DNA of 26,368 nt from Lentisphaeria bacterium (GCA_016303095.1 JAEDMH010000011.1:1-26368); one strand, 5' to 3'; shown: positions 1-8,824, numbered from the stretch's first letter. Numbers and translations are program-made. The notes: generated by a model from the letters alone, not told the origin.

Positions 1-10
1 GGGGTTTCAT

Positions 11-61
11 CCGGAGTTCCAAGGTCTCCGGGGCGGGGAGGCGATTTTTCGCCTTTCCGCC
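11..61 (+). promoter_or_regulatory. Two abutting hairpins upstream of metK
   Basis: Bases 11-16 (CCGGAG) pair with 26-31 (CTCCGG) around a 9-base loop. Immediately next to it, 32-44 pair with 49-61 in a 13-bp stem with two G-U wobbles and a TTTT loop. The second hairpin ends 25 bases before the metK ATG. There is no following T-run, so a simple intrinsic terminator for an upstream gene is not obvious; a 5'-UTR element of metK is equally possible. I could not match it to a known SAM riboswitch class, and anything upstream of base 1 is invisible. Confidence 0.45.
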
Positions 62-86
62 TAACAACACACTGGGAGTCTTCACT

Positions 87-1295
87 ATGTATATGCCGAA
101 ATCTTTCCTCTTCACCTCCGAGGCCGTCTCCGAGGGGCATCCGGACAAGGTCTGCGACCAGATTTCCGATGCGGTTCTGGATGCGGTCCTGGCCCGGGAT
201 TCCCGGGGGCACGTCGCCTGCGAGACTCTGGCCACCACCAATTATGTGGCCCTGGCGGGAGAGGTGAGTTTTCAGGGGGAGGCGCCGGACTACGAGAAGC
301 TGGTGCGTCAGACCGTGTCGGAGATTGGGTATGACCGTCCCGGCGAGGGCTTTCAAGCCTCCGCCTTGCAGATTGAGAACCGGCTGCACAAGCAAAGCGC
401 AGACATCGCCCGGGGCGTGTCGGAGGACACCAGCATCACCGGGGAGCAGGGCGCAGGAGATCAGGGCATCATGTTCGGCTACGCCTGCGACGAGACTCCC
501 GCCTATATGCCCGCCCCTCTCTACTACGCCAAGAAAATCCTCCGCCGCCTCTCCCAGCTGCGCCGCAGCCAGCCGGAATATGACTTCCTGCGGCCGGACG
601 CCAAAAGCCAGCTGACCTTCCGCTACGAGGACGGACAGCCCACCGCCATCACCTCCCTGGTGGTCTCCCATCAGCATCAGGAAGGCACCGGCGACAAGGT
701 GCGCCAGGCGGTTCTCCAGGTTCTCCAGGAAACCCTCCCCCAGTCCTTCCTTCGGGAGGTGGATCTCCGCCGGGTGAACCAGCGGGGCGGCCAGCTCTAC
801 ATCAACCCCACGGGCAACTTTGTCATCGGGGGGCCGGACGGAGACAGCGGGGTGACGGGCCGGAAGATCATTGTGGACACCTATGGCGGGGCGGGGCGTC
901 ACGGAGGGGGCGCCTTCAGCGGCAAGGATCCCAGCAAGGTGGATCGTTCCGCCTGCTACATGCTTCGGCGCATTGCCAAGAACCTGGTGGCGGCAGGAGC
1001 GGCCCGGCGCTGCGAAATCCAGGTAGCCTACGCCATCGGCGTCACCGATCCCCTGGCCTTCAATGTGAATTTCTTCGGCACGGGAAGCGTTCCCGAGGAA
1101 AAAGTAGTGCGCCTTCTCCAGGAACGGAAGATCTTCGACTGCCGTCCCGCCCAGATTTCCCAGGAGCTGGGCTTGTTGACCCCCCAAGGCTGGAGCTATC
1201 GTCAGAGCGCCGCCTACGGTCCCTTTGGCTGGGAGGAATTCCCCTGGGAGCGTCTGGATCGTGTGGAGGCGTTGAAGGACGCCCTGGGGCTCTAA
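87..1295 (+). CDS. metK: S-adenosylmethionine synthetase MetK
   Basis: Catalyses ATP + L-methionine to S-adenosylmethionine, the methyl donor of the cell; cytosolic enzyme. The 402-residue product is close to the usual ~385-400. Visible motifs are the N-terminal GHPDK (17-21), the GAGDQG ATP-site motif near residue 120, and the GGGAFSGKDPSKVDRS segment in the C-terminal third, which is the phosphate-binding loop of the family. A GGGAG-type ribosome site at about 73-77 favours the ATG at 87; an in-frame ATG at 93 is an alternative. It is followed 82 bases later by uvrB on the same strand, which may be cotranscribed. Identification is secure. Confidence 0.97.
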   Translation: MYMPKSFLFTSEAVSEGHPDKVCDQISDAVLDAVLARDSRGHVACETLATTNYVALAGEVSFQGEAPDYEKLVRQTVSEIGYDRPGEGFQASALQIENRLHKQSADIARGVSEDTSITGEQGAGDQGIMFGYACDETPAYMPAPLYYAKKILRRLSQLRRSQPEYDFLRPDAKSQLTFRYEDGQPTAITSLVVSHQHQEGTGDKVRQAVLQVLQETLPQSFLREVDLRRVNQRGGQLYINPTGNFVIGGPDGDSGVTGRKIIVDTYGGAGRHGGGAFSGKDPSKVDRSACYMLRRIAKNLVAAGAARRCEIQVAYAIGVTDPLAFNVNFFGTGSVPEEKVVRLLQERKIFDCRPAQISQELGLLTPQGWSYRQSAAYGPFGWEEFPWERLDRVEALKDALGL

Positions 1296-1377
1296 GGACC
1301 TTCGCCGCAGTTCCCCGTCCTCTCCTTCCCCGGGGGGATCTGGGCGGGCATCGTCCCCTGTCCTTCTACGCCACATC

Positions 1378-3453
1378 ATGCCAGAGCAATTCATTCTCCA
1401 TAGCGAATATCAGCCGGCGGGGGACCAGCCGGCGGCCATTGAGGCCCTGGTGAAGGGGATTCGGGAGGGGCATCTCCACTACCAGACCCTGCAAGGGGTC
1501 ACGGGCAGCGGAAAGACCTTCACCATGGCCAACGTGATCCAGCGTCTGCAGATGCCCACGCTGGTCATCTCCCACAACAAGACCCTGGCGGCCCAGCTCT
1601 ACAGCGAACTGAAGGCCTTCTTTCCCGAGAACGCGGTGGAGTATTTCGTCAGCTACTACGACTACTACCAGCCGGAAGCGTACATTCCCTCCACGGACAC
1701 CTATATCGCCAAGGATTCCGCCATCAACGACGAGTTGGAGCGGCTGCGCCTGGCGGCCACGGGAGCCCTGCTGGAGCGGAAGGATGTGATTGTGGTGGCC
1801 TCCGTCTCCTGCATCTACGGCATGGGAGATCCGGAGGAATTCGCCTCCCTGGAGGCGAAGATCGTCATCGACCAATCCATCTCCCGGGACGACTTGCTCC
1901 GGAAGCTGGTCTCCCTCCAATACACCCGGAACGATTTGGCCCCGGGCCGGGGGCAGTTTCGGGCGGCGGGGGACACGGTGGAGGTCTATCTTTCTCACCG
2001 GGAAGACTATCTGGAAATCCAGTTCTGGGGGGATTCCATCGAGGGGATGTGCTACCGGAATGTCATGACCCACACCCTGGTGGAGAAGACTACCTCCGCC
2101 ATCATCTTCCCCTGCAAGCTCTTCGTCACCAGCGAGGAGAAGATGAAGGCGGCGGTGCGGGCCATTCGGGGGGAGCTGCTGGAGCAAGTGCGGGATTTCG
2201 AGGCCCAGAACAAGCTGGTGGAGGCCCAGCGCATCCACCAACGCACCATCTACGACCTGGAGATGCTCCAGGAAGTGGGATATTGCCAGGGCATTGAAAA
2301 CTACTCCCGGCATCTCTCCGCCCGGGAGCCGGGGAGCCGCCCCTTCACCCTCATCGACTACTTTCCCCCGGAGGGATTCCTCACCCTCATCGACGAATCC
2401 CATGTCACCCTCCCCCAGCTCCATGCCATGCAAAATGCGGATCGGAACCGGAAGAAGGTCTTGGTGGAGAACGGCTTCCGTCTACCCTCCGCCTTGGACA
2501 ACCGCCCCCTGACCTACGAGGAGTTCCGCTCCCTTCAAAAGAATGTCATCTTCGTCTCCGCCACCCCGGGCAGCTACGAACTCTCCTTGACCCAGCCAGT
2601 GAAGCAGATCATCCGCCCCACCGGACTCCTGGATCCCCAGGTGGAGGTGCGGCCTCTGACGGGGCAGGTGGACGATGCCATTGAGGAGATTCGCCGGATG
2701 ACGGAGAAGAAGGAGCGGGTCTTGGTGACCACCCTGACCAAGCGGATGGCGGAGGAGCTCTCCGAATATTTGCGGAAGGTAGGCATCGAGAGCCGGTATT
2801 TGCATTCGGATTTGGATGCCCTGGAGCGGGTGGAGATCATCCGGGGACTCCGGGCGGGAGAGTTCGACTGCCTGGTGGGCATTAACCTTCTCCGAGAGGG
2901 TCTGGATTTGCCGGAGGTGGCCTTGGTGATGGTGATGGATGCGGACAAGGAGGGGTTCCTGCGCAGCGCCTCCAGCCTGATTCAGACGGCGGGGCGGGCT
3001 GCCCGCAATGCGGAGGGGCGGGTCATTCTCTATGCGGATGTCCTCACGGATTCCATCCGGTTCCTGCTGGAGGAAACGGAGCAGCGCAGGAAGAAACAGA
3101 TGGCCTTCAACCAGGAACACGGCATCACCCCCAAAACCATCCATCGGGCCGTGCAAGCCAGCCTCCATCTGGCGGAGGAGGCCAAGGAGAAGGTGGCCAG
3201 TGTCCTGCGGAAGCCAGGCCAGATGGTTTCGGAGGAGGAGGCGGAATACGAATACGACCTCACGGAGGCCAAACGGCAGATCGAGGAGGAGATGCAGAAA
3301 GCGGCCGACGCCCTGGAGTTCGAGCGGGCCGCCATGCTTCGGGATCAACTCTACGAGCTGGAAAAGGGAAAGAAGCCCAAGCATGCCCCCGTTTCCCCCA
3401 CGCCCTCCCTCCCCAAGGGGAAGAAGAAGGGCGGAAGTCACCGGGAAAAATAG
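1378..3453 (+). CDS. uvrB: Excinuclease ABC subunit UvrB
   Basis: Damage-verifying helicase-like subunit of nucleotide excision repair; receives DNA from UvrA and recruits UvrC. The 691-residue protein begins with the typical YQPAGDQP segment and has Walker A GVTGSGKT at 40-47, the beta-hairpin region rich in Tyr (YYDYYQPEAYIP) near residue 95, a DESH Walker B box near residue 340, helicase motifs VI-like QTAGRAARN near 535, and a C-terminal UVR motif (about 625-660) that binds UvrC. The tail after the UVR motif is Lys/Pro/Ser rich. No clear Shine-Dalgarno precedes the ATG. It converges on the transporter gene with only 31 bases between stop codons and no visible terminator. Confidence 0.97.
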   Translation: MPEQFILHSEYQPAGDQPAAIEALVKGIREGHLHYQTLQGVTGSGKTFTMANVIQRLQMPTLVISHNKTLAAQLYSELKAFFPENAVEYFVSYYDYYQPEAYIPSTDTYIAKDSAINDELERLRLAATGALLERKDVIVVASVSCIYGMGDPEEFASLEAKIVIDQSISRDDLLRKLVSLQYTRNDLAPGRGQFRAAGDTVEVYLSHREDYLEIQFWGDSIEGMCYRNVMTHTLVEKTTSAIIFPCKLFVTSEEKMKAAVRAIRGELLEQVRDFEAQNKLVEAQRIHQRTIYDLEMLQEVGYCQGIENYSRHLSAREPGSRPFTLIDYFPPEGFLTLIDESHVTLPQLHAMQNADRNRKKVLVENGFRLPSALDNRPLTYEEFRSLQKNVIFVSATPGSYELSLTQPVKQIIRPTGLLDPQVEVRPLTGQVDDAIEEIRRMTEKKERVLVTTLTKRMAEELSEYLRKVGIESRYLHSDLDALERVEIIRGLRAGEFDCLVGINLLREGLDLPEVALVMVMDADKEGFLRSASSLIQTAGRAARNAEGRVILYADVLTDSIRFLLEETEQRRKKQMAFNQEHGITPKTIHRAVQASLHLAEEAKEKVASVLRKPGQMVSEEEAEYEYDLTEAKRQIEEEMQKAADALEFERAAMLRDQLYELEKGKKPKHAPVSPTPSLPKGKKKGGSHREK

Positions 3454-3484
3454 GGAATCCCCCGGCGACGGAATCCCCAGCCTC

Positions 3485-4420
3485 TCAGCTCTTCAGCAGC
3501 AGGGGGAAGATATCGCTGATGAGCACCACCGCCAAAAGGGCCAGCCCCAGAGTGGCATACCAAGTACGGGTGCGCTTCTCTCCCAGGAATAGGGTGGAGA
3601 GAATAGCGGTGGAGAACATGGACATGGAGTAGGTCAAGGCGAAGACCACGGCGGCGGGCGCCTCCACCACGATGCACAGCTGGAGGAAGAAGCTGGCCAC
3701 CGTGGGGACGGTGGCCAAGGCGCATCCCCAGGCCCCCAGAGGAGTGATGTTCCACTCCCGTTTTGCGGAGACGTGGCAAGCGCAGGTCACCATCATGGTG
3801 AAATAGACCAGGCACATGAAGATGTTTCCCGTGGCGTCCATGAGCACCTTCTCCGGCGCTCCGGGGGTGGGCAGATGGGAGCCCCATTTCATGCAGACGA
3901 AGAGTCCGCCGAAGAGCAGAGGCAGGGCGATGAGGGTGACCAGCATGGTGCCCACGGGAGGACGCCCCCTCCCCTGCTCCTGGGACTTCTCCCCCTCCTC
4001 CTCGCTCCCGGCAAAGGAGGCCACCACAATGGCGCCCAGAAGGGCCACCAGCCCCGCCCAGCGCCAGAGGGACATGGGTTCGTCATAGGCGAGCCAGGCG
4101 AAAAGGAGTCCCGGCATGAACTCCAGGCTGGCCGCGCACCACACCAAGGAGAGGGGCGTTTTTTTCAAGGCCAAGGCGAAGACCACCAAAGCCAGATACT
4201 GGGAGAATCCGGAGGCCAGAGCCAGGGAAGTGACTTGCCAGGAGAAGAGCGTCCACTCCCCCAGAAGACAAGCTCGCGCCCCGAAGAAGAGTGCGCCGAA
4301 GAAGGAGATGACGGCGGCGGTTTGCAGAGTGGAGACCTTCCCCATGTTGGAGACCTTGTAGCCTACTCCTCCCAGACCCCCGCAAAAGCCGCTGGCCAAA
4401 GCAATGAGAACCGATTCCAT
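3485..4420 (-). CDS. DMT-superfamily (EamA/RhaT-like) membrane transporter
   Basis: 311-residue integral membrane protein with about ten hydrophobic segments split into two halves by a charged linker (roughly residues 140-158, rich in Glu/Gly/Arg). This is the usual architecture of drug/metabolite transporters of the EamA or RhaT-like type; the substrate cannot be read from sequence. The N-terminal half starts with a Gly-rich helix (GFCGGLGGVGYK). It is the last gene of the minus-strand run ilvB-H-C-D-DUF815, 53 bases after the ATPase, so it may be in the same transcript; export or uptake of an amino acid or its precursor is possible but unproven. An AGGGG about 12 bases before the ATG is the only ribosome-site candidate. 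Confidence 0.8.
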   Translation of the reverse strand: MESVLIALASGFCGGLGGVGYKVSNMGKVSTLQTAAVISFFGALFFGARACLLGEWTLFSWQVTSLALASGFSQYLALVVFALALKKTPLSLVWCAASLEFMPGLLFAWLAYDEPMSLWRWAGLVALLGAIVVASFAGSEEEGEKSQEQGRGRPPVGTMLVTLIALPLLFGGLFVCMKWGSHLPTPGAPEKVLMDATGNIFMCLVYFTMMVTCACHVSAKREWNITPLGAWGCALATVPTVASFFLQLCIVVEAPAAVVFALTYSMSMFSTAILSTLFLGEKRTRTWYATLGLALLAVVLISDIFPLLLKS

Positions 4421-4473
4421 AAATGTGGTATTCCCCTTGTCAGATGAATGTTGTCAGGCAGTCGAACGGGGAA

Positions 4474-5793
4474 CTACGCCTCGTCCTTTCCCTCCAGGGA
4501 TTGAATGAACTGCTGGGCCGTGCGGCCGGAAAAGCCGCCGTGCTGGATTTCCCATTGGGTGGCCAGGGTCAACCGCTGGGGGGTCAATTCGATGCCATTC
4601 CGCTGGGCAATGGCCTGGAGAATGGCCTCGTACTCCTTCTTGGAAGGATTGCCGTAGAGGATGGCTAAGCCAAAGCGTTCCGCCAGAGAGAGTTTTTCCT
4701 CCATGGTATCGGAGCGGTGGATGTCGCCGTCGTGCTCCATATCCTCCCGGTCGGACCACTTTTCCCGCACCAGATGACGGCGGTTGCTGGTGGCATAGAC
4801 CAGAAGATTTTCCGGCTTGCTTTCCACGCCGCCCTCGATGACGGCCTTGAGATACTTGTATTCCACCTCGTTCTCCTCGAAGGAGAGATCGTCCATCACC
4901 AGAATGAACCGGTAGCGCCGGTTCTTGATCCGCGCCACCAGTTCGGGAAGCTCCCGGAACTGGTGCTTGTAAATCTCGATCATCCGGAGACCATACTCCC
5001 CGTAGTCGTGGGCCAAGGCCTTGACGCTGGTGGATTTTCCGGTGCCGCTGTCGCCATAGAGGAGGACATTGTTGGCCCGCTTTCCCGCCAGGAAGGCCAG
5101 GGTGTTTTCCCGGAGGAGGGATTTTTGGCGTTCATAGCCCACCAGGCCATCCAGTCCCAGGGCATCCAGGTTGTTCACCGGGAGGAACTCCAGGGGGGCG
5201 TCCCCGGCCTTGCGCAGCCGGAAGGCGTGATTGAAGGCGAACTCTCCCACGCCGTGCTGGCGGTAGAAGTCGGTGACCACATGGAAGAAGGCGCCGGGAG
5301 TAGCGCACTTCTCCAGAGCCTGGCTCAAAGCCTGGATGCGCTGGCTGACGCCCCGGTTGTAGGCACCCTCCCGCTTGGGAATGGCCCGATACTCCTCCAA
5401 GATGGAAAAACACTCCACCCCCAGAGCCGCCTCCAAGTTGGAGAAGTCGTAGGAGAAGAGCTTTTGGAAGAGCTCGAAGTCATGGACCGCGAAGAGATTG
5501 ACGCTGGCCTCCGGGGTGGCCCCCACCCGTTCGCAGGTGAGGGAGAAGGGATTTTCGTCGGTGGCCACCAGATAGGCGATGTAGTTGTGCCAGAGATTCT
5601 TGTCGAATCCGCAGAGGGTAGCCAGCTCCAGGAGGCGCCGCACCTGGTCGTAGAAGCGGCGCTGGAGAGGCGCCCGGTCCCCGTCCTCCGGGAGGCGCTG
5701 GGCCAGATCGTCGATGTCGGCGAGTTCCGCCAGGATGGTGCCCCTCTGGGCCACAGTGCCATAGAGGAGGAGTTGGCTGGTGAGCTGTCGCAT
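4474..5793 (-). CDS. DUF815-family AAA+ ATP-binding protein
   Basis: 439-residue P-loop ATPase. The first ~200 residues are helical and without recognisable motifs. The C-terminal half carries Walker A GDSGTGKST (around 247-255), Walker B-like FILVMDDLSFEE, a sensor-type segment LLVYATSNRRHL, and the DREDMEHDGDIH stretch typical of the DUF815 (PF05673) family. The family's cellular role is not established, so no function is assigned. The gene starts 19 bases after ilvD and is probably in the ilv transcript, although families of this kind occur in many unrelated contexts. No Shine-Dalgarno is visible: the leader is pyrimidine-rich. Confidence 0.85.
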   Translation of the reverse strand: MRQLTSQLLLYGTVAQRGTILAELADIDDLAQRLPEDGDRAPLQRRFYDQVRRLLELATLCGFDKNLWHNYIAYLVATDENPFSLTCERVGATPEASVNLFAVHDFELFQKLFSYDFSNLEAALGVECFSILEEYRAIPKREGAYNRGVSQRIQALSQALEKCATPGAFFHVVTDFYRQHGVGEFAFNHAFRLRKAGDAPLEFLPVNNLDALGLDGLVGYERQKSLLRENTLAFLAGKRANNVLLYGDSGTGKSTSVKALAHDYGEYGLRMIEIYKHQFRELPELVARIKNRRYRFILVMDDLSFEENEVEYKYLKAVIEGGVESKPENLLVYATSNRRHLVREKWSDREDMEHDGDIHRSDTMEEKLSLAERFGLAILYGNPSKKEYEAILQAIAQRNGIELTPQRLTLATQWEIQHGGFSGRTAQQFIQSLEGKDEA

Positions 5794-5812
5794 GGGGAGG
5801 CAGAGGAGAGGC

Positions 5813-7474
5813 TTATTGGAGGATGGCGCCCTTGTCGGCGGAGGAGACCAATTTGGCGTAGCGAGCCAGATAGCCGGTGGTGACTTTGGGGGCGGGGGCC
5901 TTCCAGGCCTGACGGCGCCGTTCCCATTCCTCCGGGGCGACCTTCAAGGTGATGCTATGGCCGGGAATGTCAATCTCCACCAGGTCTCCCTCCTGCACCA
6001 GGGCGATGGGACCGCCGGCGGCGGCCTCGGGACTCACATGGCCAATGGCGGCCCCCCGGGTGGCGCCAGAGAAGCGTCCGTCGGTGATGAGGGCCACAGA
6101 GGCGCCCAGGCCCATGCCGCAGATGGCGCTGGTGGGATAGAGCATCTCCCGCATGCCGGGGCCTCCCTTGGGGCCTTCGTAGCGGATGACCACCACATCC
6201 CCGGCCTGAATCTTGCCTCCGTAGATGGCGGCCAGGGCCTCTTCTTCGCTGTCAAAGACCCGGGCGGGACCGGTATGGCGCATCATCTCGGGGGCCACGG
6301 CGGCCTGCTTCACCACGCAGCCGTCGGGGGCTAGATTGCCTTTCAGCACGGCAATGCCGCCGTTGGCCAGGAAGGGCTTCTCCAAGGGACGGATCACCTC
6401 CGGATTCCGCACAGAGACTCCCTGGAGATTCTCCGCCAAGGTGGCGCCAGTGCAGGTCAGCACCGAGGTGTCCACCAAAGCCTTCCGGGAGAGTTCTTTC
6501 ATGACGGCGGGAACGCCGCCGGCCAGATCCAAATCCTCCACATAGGCATCTCCCGCAGGAGCCAGATGGCAGAGATTGGGGGTGCGGGAACTGATTTCGT
6601 TCACCGTCTCCAGGGTGATGGTGACCCCCGCTTCCCGGGCGATGGCGGGCAGGTGGAGCATGGTGTTGGTGGAGCCCCCCAGGGCCATGTCCACCGCCTC
6701 CGCATTGTGGAAGGCCTGCTCGGTCATAATCTGACGAGGCCGAATTCCCTTGCGCACCAGCTCCATGATCTGCATGCCGGTCTGTTTGGCCAGACGGATG
6801 CGGGCGGAATAGGGGGCGGGAATGGTGCCGTTTCCGGGGAGGGCCATGCCCAGGGCCTCGCAGAGGCAGTTCATGGTGTTGGCGGTGTACATGCCGGAGC
6901 AGGAGCCGCAGGAGGGGCAGGAGCGCTCCTCGGAATCCCGGAGGCCGTCCTCGTCCAGCTTGCCGGCGTGATAGGCGCCCACGGCCTCGAAGAGGGTGGA
7001 GAGGCATCCCCGGCGTCCATCGGGGAAGTGTCCCGCCAGCATGGGGCCGCCGGAGCAGACGATGGCGGGAATATTCAGGCGTGCGGCGGCCATGAGGAGG
7101 CCGGGCACATTCTTGTCGCAATTGGGGATCATCACCAGGCCATCGAACTGGTGGGCCATGACCATGGCCTCGGTGGAATCGGCAATGAGATCCCGGGTGA
7201 CCAGGGAATATTTCATGCCCACATGCCCCATGGCGATGCCGTCGCAGACGGCGATGGCCGGGAAGACAATGGGAGTTCCGCCGGCAGCCAGCACCCCGGC
7301 CTTCACGGCCTCGGCCAGCTTGTCCAAATGCATGTGTCCGGGAACGATCTCATTCCAGGAGCAGACCACGCCGATGAGGGGACGCTCCACCTCCTGGCGG
7401 GTCATGCCCAGAGCATAGAGAAGACTGCGGTTCGGGGCGCGTCCGGCGCCTGCCTTCATGATATCAGACAACAT
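5813..7474 (-). CDS. ilvD: Dihydroxy-acid dehydratase IlvD
   Basis: Dehydrates 2,3-dihydroxy-3-methylbutanoate/pentanoate to the 2-keto acid precursors of valine, leucine and isoleucine. The 553-residue protein is full length. Iron-sulfur cluster cysteines are visible in VVCSWNE (about residue 38), NCDKNVPG (about 118) and CPSCGSCSGMYTANTMNC (about 190); the C-terminal TDGRFSGATRG and GHVSPEAA motifs are also present. The start gives MLSDIMKAG, matching the usual N-terminus, but the ribosome site is weak. It sits 196 bases after ilvC, an intergenic stretch holding a hairpin and a G-tract repeat, and 19 bases before the DUF815 gene. Confidence 0.96.
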   Translation of the reverse strand: MLSDIMKAGAGRAPNRSLLYALGMTRQEVERPLIGVVCSWNEIVPGHMHLDKLAEAVKAGVLAAGGTPIVFPAIAVCDGIAMGHVGMKYSLVTRDLIADSTEAMVMAHQFDGLVMIPNCDKNVPGLLMAAARLNIPAIVCSGGPMLAGHFPDGRRGCLSTLFEAVGAYHAGKLDEDGLRDSEERSCPSCGSCSGMYTANTMNCLCEALGMALPGNGTIPAPYSARIRLAKQTGMQIMELVRKGIRPRQIMTEQAFHNAEAVDMALGGSTNTMLHLPAIAREAGVTITLETVNEISSRTPNLCHLAPAGDAYVEDLDLAGGVPAVMKELSRKALVDTSVLTCTGATLAENLQGVSVRNPEVIRPLEKPFLANGGIAVLKGNLAPDGCVVKQAAVAPEMMRHTGPARVFDSEEEALAAIYGGKIQAGDVVVIRYEGPKGGPGMREMLYPTSAICGMGLGASVALITDGRFSGATRGAAIGHVSPEAAAGGPIALVQEGDLVEIDIPGHSITLKVAPEEWERRRQAWKAPAPKVTTGYLARYAKLVSSADKGAILQ

Positions 7475-7583
7475 GGGCGGAATTTTTCCAAAGGGAAAAG
7501 GGAAAGGGGAAGAGGCGGCGCATGGCCCGCCTCCTTCCCAGGATGGGAAAATCTATGGGGATTCCCCTTCCTCCCCTGCCACC

Positions 7584-7621
7584 CCCTCCGGGGAGAAGGC
7601 CTTCTGGCCTTCGTCGGAGGG
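7584..7621. other. Intercistronic hairpin between ilvC and ilvD
   Basis: CCCTCCG (7584-7590) can pair with CGGAGGG (7615-7621), enclosing a perfect 7-bp inner stem GAAGGCC (7595-7601)/GGCCTTC (7606-7612) with a TTCT loop. In the ilv direction no U-run follows, so a full intrinsic terminator is unlikely. It may stabilise or process the mRNA between ilvC and ilvD. Confidence 0.5.
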
Positions 7622-7638
7622 ACAGCAAGAGGGCGGAA

Positions 7639-7660
7639 GGGGATGGGGATGGGGATGGGG
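7639..7660 (+). repeat. (GGGGAT)3GGGG tract, G-quadruplex-capable
   Basis: Four runs of four G separated by AT lie on the + strand, 11 bases past the ilvC stop codon. The ilv transcript carries the C-rich complement, so the potential quadruplex would form in the template DNA strand rather than in the mRNA. The short perfect repeat is also prone to copy-number change. Confidence 0.75.
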
Positions 7661-7670
7661 AGAGACGGCT

Positions 7671-8690
7671 CTACTTGGAGGCGTTGTCCAGATCCTGGTC
7701 GTTCTTCCACAGCATCTTTTCCCGCAGCTCCTTGCCCACGATTTCCATGGGATGCTTGGAGAGATTGTGGCGCATGCTGTTGAAGAAGGTGCGGCCATTC
7801 TTGTTCTCGGCGATCCAGCGCCCGGCAAAGGTGCCATTCTGGATGTCCTTGAGGACGGCCCGCATGTTGGCCTTCACGGTCTCGGGATCCAGCACCCGGG
7901 GACCAGAGACGTACTCTCCGTACTCGGCGGTGTCGGAGATGGAGTAGTTCATGGCCGCCACTCCGCCCTTGTTGATCAGGTCCACAATGAGCTTCATCTC
8001 ATGGATGCACTCGAAGTAGGCATTCTCGGGCTGATAGCCGGCCTCCACCAGGACCTCGAAGCCGCAACGCATCAGATCCACCACGCCGCCGCACAGCACG
8101 CACTGCTCGCCGAAGAGGTCGGTCTCGGTTTCCTCATACATGGTGGTCTCCATCACACCGGCCCGGGCGCCGCCAATGCCGGCGATGTAGGCCAGGGCGA
8201 TGTCCAGGGCCTTGCCCGTGGCATTCTGCTCCACAGCCACCAGGCAGGGCACCCCCTTGCCCGCCACGAACTGGCTCCGCACGGTGTGGCCGGGGCCTTT
8301 GGGGGCGGCCATGAAGACATCGATGTCCGGCCGGGGCACGATCTGCTGATAGCGGATGTTGAAGCCATGGGCGAAGGCCACGGCGTTTCCGGCCTCCAGA
8401 TTGGGGGCGATGGACTTCTTGTAGACGTCGGCGGCCACTTCATCGTTCACCAGGATCATGACGATGTCCGCCCACTTGGCGGCCTCTTCCACGGACATCA
8501 CCTTCAGTCCGGCGGCCTCGGCCTTGGGGATGGACTTGCTGCCGGGACGCAGCCCCACCGCCACATCCTGTCCGGAATCCTTCAGGTTCATGGCATGGGC
8601 GTGGCCCTGGGAGCCGTAGCCGATGATGGCAATCTTCTTGCCCTGCAGATTGTTGATGTCACAATCCTTCTCGTAGTACATTTTCGCCAT
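7671..8690 (-). CDS. ilvC: Ketol-acid reductoisomerase IlvC (class I)
   Basis: Mg- and NADPH-dependent isomerisation/reduction of acetolactate or acetohydroxybutyrate in branched-chain amino acid synthesis. The product is 339 residues, the class I length. It shows the Rossmann motif GYGSQGHAHA, a cofactor loop LRPGSKS of the NADPH-preferring short type, AAPKGPGHTVR, and the metal-binding segment EETETDLFGEQ. I chose the ATG at 8690 (MAKMYYEKD) because AAGGAG lies 9 bases upstream and homology starts there; the frame stays open further upstream to 8783, but that extension overlaps a strong hairpin and is proline-rich with no similarity. Confidence 0.96.
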   Translation of the reverse strand: MAKMYYEKDCDINNLQGKKIAIIGYGSQGHAHAMNLKDSGQDVAVGLRPGSKSIPKAEAAGLKVMSVEEAAKWADIVMILVNDEVAADVYKKSIAPNLEAGNAVAFAHGFNIRYQQIVPRPDIDVFMAAPKGPGHTVRSQFVAGKGVPCLVAVEQNATGKALDIALAYIAGIGGARAGVMETTMYEETETDLFGEQCVLCGGVVDLMRCGFEVLVEAGYQPENAYFECIHEMKLIVDLINKGGVAAMNYSISDTAEYGEYVSGPRVLDPETVKANMRAVLKDIQNGTFAGRWIAENKNGRTFFNSMRHNLSKHPMEIVGKELREKMLWKNDQDLDNASK

Positions 8691-8737
8691 TTTGGGTTTC
8701 TCCTTGTTGTTTTGGGGGAGGTTTGGGGGATTCTCTT

Positions 8738-8780
8738 CCCCGCCCTTCTGGGCATCCGGAAGGGGGATCCAGGGGCGGGG
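8738..8780. other. Strong intercistronic hairpin between ilvH and ilvC
   Basis: CCCCGCCC (8738-8745) pairs perfectly with GGGCGGGG (8773-8780). Inside, CTGG/CCAG and ATCC/GGAT extend the stem to about 16 bp with small internal loops. In transcript sense it lies between the ilvH stop and the ilvC ribosome site, with no U-run after it. It could attenuate or protect the downstream ilvCD part of the message. Confidence 0.6.
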
Positions 8781-8824
8781 CATCAGGGAATTTCTAAAAC
8801 ACTAAATGACTCATAGAGAAAGAG

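Noticed and set aside
11..86. A known SAM riboswitch before metK
   Set aside because: I could not match conserved core residues of any SAM class; only two simple hairpins are visible.
8691..8783. N-terminal extension of IlvC by 31 residues
   Set aside because: The extension is proline-rich, lies over a hairpin, and the internal ATG has an AAGGAG at the right distance and matches the normal protein start.
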